Positions 62,671 through 64,000 of a stretch of DNA of 64,000 bases are shown here, piece by piece. Within the stretch, counting starts at the first letter, position 1. Every line of letters begins with the position of its first letter. A model generated the notes under the pieces. The model ran no database searches and was not told the origin of the DNA. It was given only the letters and a program-made list of their open reading frames with translations. A program made the position numbers and the translations under genes. Source of the DNA: JACQFK01 sp036383955 (GTDB lineage: Bacteria; Planctomycetota; MHYJ01; JACPRB01); contig DASVNH010000181.1 of NCBI GenBank assembly GCA_036383955.1, positions 23,327 to 87,326 of the forward strand, read 5' to 3'.

Positions 62671-62680
62671 GAGACTGAAC

Positions 62681-63961
62681 ATGAGCCGGACACCCAACAC
62701 GTCGTGCGTCGTCGGCGTCCAGTGGGGCGACGAGGGCAAGGGGAAGATCGTCGACATCCTCTCGAACCAGGCGGACGTCGTCGCCCGCTTCCAGGGCGGC
62801 GGCAACGCTGGCCATACGGTGGTGGTCAACGGCGAGAAGTTCGTGCTGCACCTGCTGCCCTCGGGCATCCTGCACAAGGCCATGTGCGTGATCGCGAACG
62901 GGGTGGTCGTCGACCTCATCCAGCTCATCGAGGAGATGGGCGAGCTGCGCAAGCGCGGCGTGAAGTTCGGTAAGAACCTGGTGCTGTCCGACCGCGCCCA
63001 CGTCGTCATGCCCTGGCACAAGTTCCAGGACAAGTACTCCGAAGCGGGCGTGAAGAAGATCGGCACCACGCAGCGGGGCATCGGCCCCTGCTATTCCGAC
63101 AAGGCCGCCCGCAAGGGCATCCGGGTGGCCGACCTCTACAACGACGCCGTCTTCCGCGACCGCGTCCTCGCCTTCACCGACGAGAAGAACAAGATCCTGA
63201 AGGCGCTGTACGGCGACGTCCCCACGCTCGATCCCGAGCGGATCATCGCCGAGTACAAGGGCTACGCGGCGACGCTCAAGCCCTTCGTCGGCGACGCGGT
63301 GGAGGTCGTCAACGGCGCCATCGACAAAGGCAAGAGCGTGCTCTTCGAGGGCGCCCAGGGCAGCCTGCTGGACATCGATTTCGGGACGTATCCCTATGTG
63401 ACGTCCTCCAACTCCGACGCCTGCGGCATCTCCGCGGGCACGGGGGTGCCGCCCAAGAAGATCGGCCGGATCCTGGGCATCGCCAAGGCCTACTGCACGC
63501 GGGTCGGCGAGGGCCCGTTCCCGACCGAGCTGAAGGACGGCATGGGCGAGAAGCTCCGCGAAGTGGGCGGCGAGTACGGCGCCACCACCGGACGTCCCCG
63601 GCGCTGCGGCTGGTTCGACGGCGTGACCTCGCGCCACGCGGTCCAGATCAACGGCATCGAGGAGATCGTGATCACGAAGCTCGACGTCCTGTCGGGCCTC
63701 GGCGAGGTTCGGTTCGCGACGCACTACAAGATCGACGGCAAGAAGACAAACCAGATGCCGTCGGAGACCGACATCCTGACGCGCGTTGAGCCGGTCTACA
63801 AGACCTTCCCGGGCTGGAAGGAAGACCTCTCGAAGATCACCCGCTACAACGACCTGCCGAAGGCGGCCAAGACCTATCTCAAGTTCGTGGAAGACTACCT
63901 CAAGGTGAAGGTCTCCATGATCTCGGTCGGCAAGGACCGCGAGAAGACCATCCACCGTTAA
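62681..63961 (+). CDS. purA: Adenylosuccinate synthetase
   Basis: PurA joins IMP and aspartate with GTP to make adenylosuccinate in AMP synthesis. The 426-residue protein has the GTP-binding VQWGDEGKGKIVD, GGGNAGHTVV, IGTTQRGIGPCYSDK, ATTGRPRRCGWFD and the C-terminal GKDREKTI motif (VGPDRxxTI in many). Length is standard. The start ATG at 62681 follows carA by 43 bp. It and the purSL-purQ genes at 33-38 kb serve the same pathway but are not adjacent. Confidence 0.97.
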   Translation: MSRTPNTSCVVGVQWGDEGKGKIVDILSNQADVVARFQGGGNAGHTVVVNGEKFVLHLLPSGILHKAMCVIANGVVVDLIQLIEEMGELRKRGVKFGKNLVLSDRAHVVMPWHKFQDKYSEAGVKKIGTTQRGIGPCYSDKAARKGIRVADLYNDAVFRDRVLAFTDEKNKILKALYGDVPTLDPERIIAEYKGYAATLKPFVGDAVEVVNGAIDKGKSVLFEGAQGSLLDIDFGTYPYVTSSNSDACGISAGTGVPPKKIGRILGIAKAYCTRVGEGPFPTELKDGMGEKLREVGGEYGATTGRPRRCGWFDGVTSRHAVQINGIEEIVITKLDVLSGLGEVRFATHYKIDGKKTNQMPSETDILTRVEPVYKTFPGWKEDLSKITRYNDLPKAAKTYLKFVEDYLKVKVSMISVGKDREKTIHR

Positions 63962-64000
63962 CAGGTCCAGGTCGCCCCCCCCCGGGGGGGAGGGGGGGGG
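63962..64000 (+). repeat. Word-hairpin element cut by the window end
   Basis: GGTCCA words (63963-63972) directly after the purA stop, then a GC module (63974-64000: nine or ten C, seven G, A, eight G). The rest lies outside the window. The purA stop itself (TAA) is followed by CAGGTCCAGG, as at the 13407 element. Confidence 0.75.

Overview
This is a GC-rich (roughly 70% G+C), gene-dense bacterial chromosome segment. About 53 protein genes and one tRNA fill both strands, and no gene-free gap exceeds about 235 bp. Many genes overlap by ATGA, GTGA or TGATG junctions. The gene families suggest a Gram-negative planctomycete-like or related bacterium: ECF sigma factors next to Ser/Thr kinases, a kinase fused to a formylglycine-generating-enzyme domain, an NPCBM-domain protein, von Willebrand A proteins, a stand-alone LigD-N-like protein, DUF1028- and DUF3332-like proteins, and two MCE (Mla-type) lipid transport systems. 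The phylum is an inference; there is no rRNA here to settle it.

Layout. 0-1.6 kb: end of trmD, rplS, ruvB. 1.7-6.4 kb: a cysteine-synthase/rhodanese fusion, convergent with a sigma-factor/kinase operon. 6.5-10.3 kb: a first MCE transporter (mlaE-mlaF-mlaD with a C-terminal barrel-like domain) and nadD. 10.4-13.4 kb: meaB and a two-subunit B12-dependent acyl-CoA mutase whose substrate residues look like isobutyryl-CoA mutase. 13.6-19.3 kb: hypothetical envelope proteins, tRNA-Ala(GGC), a HEAT-repeat protein. 19.5-21.5 kb: a sigma / membrane-regulator / thioredoxin-like operon. 21.7-26.3 kb: a second MCE operon ending in a PqiC-type lipoprotein and two paralogous membrane proteins. 26.4-32.4 kb: a toroid-type secreted protein, a nucleotide-sugar epimerase and carB. 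32.6-43.6 kb: a small DUF3332-like lipoprotein gene, then an overlapping run purSL-DUF1028-purQ-Ig-repeat protein, miaA and a phosphodiesterase. 43.7-51.6 kb, minus strand: FGE kinase, LigD-N-like protein, an NtrC-type two-component pair, an RsbW-like protein, a parvulin-like lipoprotein, a MshEN-type small protein, UDP-glucuronate decarboxylase. 51.7-57.8 kb: dipeptidase, VWA and NPCBM proteins, a serine/threonine dehydratase. 58-64 kb: rluB, an M16 peptidase, carA, purA.

The most striking signal is not a gene. Many intergenic gaps hold a member of one architectural class of repeat: 2-5 tandem copies of a 6-9 bp word, usually beside an oriented C-run/G-run palindrome of the form CCCCCC-GGGGGGG-CA-GGGGGGG, and often followed by the inverted complement of the same word. 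The word differs between sites (GGTCCA, GGTCAA, NNCCAAG, GAACCT, GATTCNN, NCACAGAG, ACACCGAGG, CTACTGTC, GGTACCN and a 27-bp near-perfect arm), but the architecture persists in about 18 places. In three or four cases an arm runs into a coding sequence. No transposase, CRISPR array, prophage or integrase was seen.
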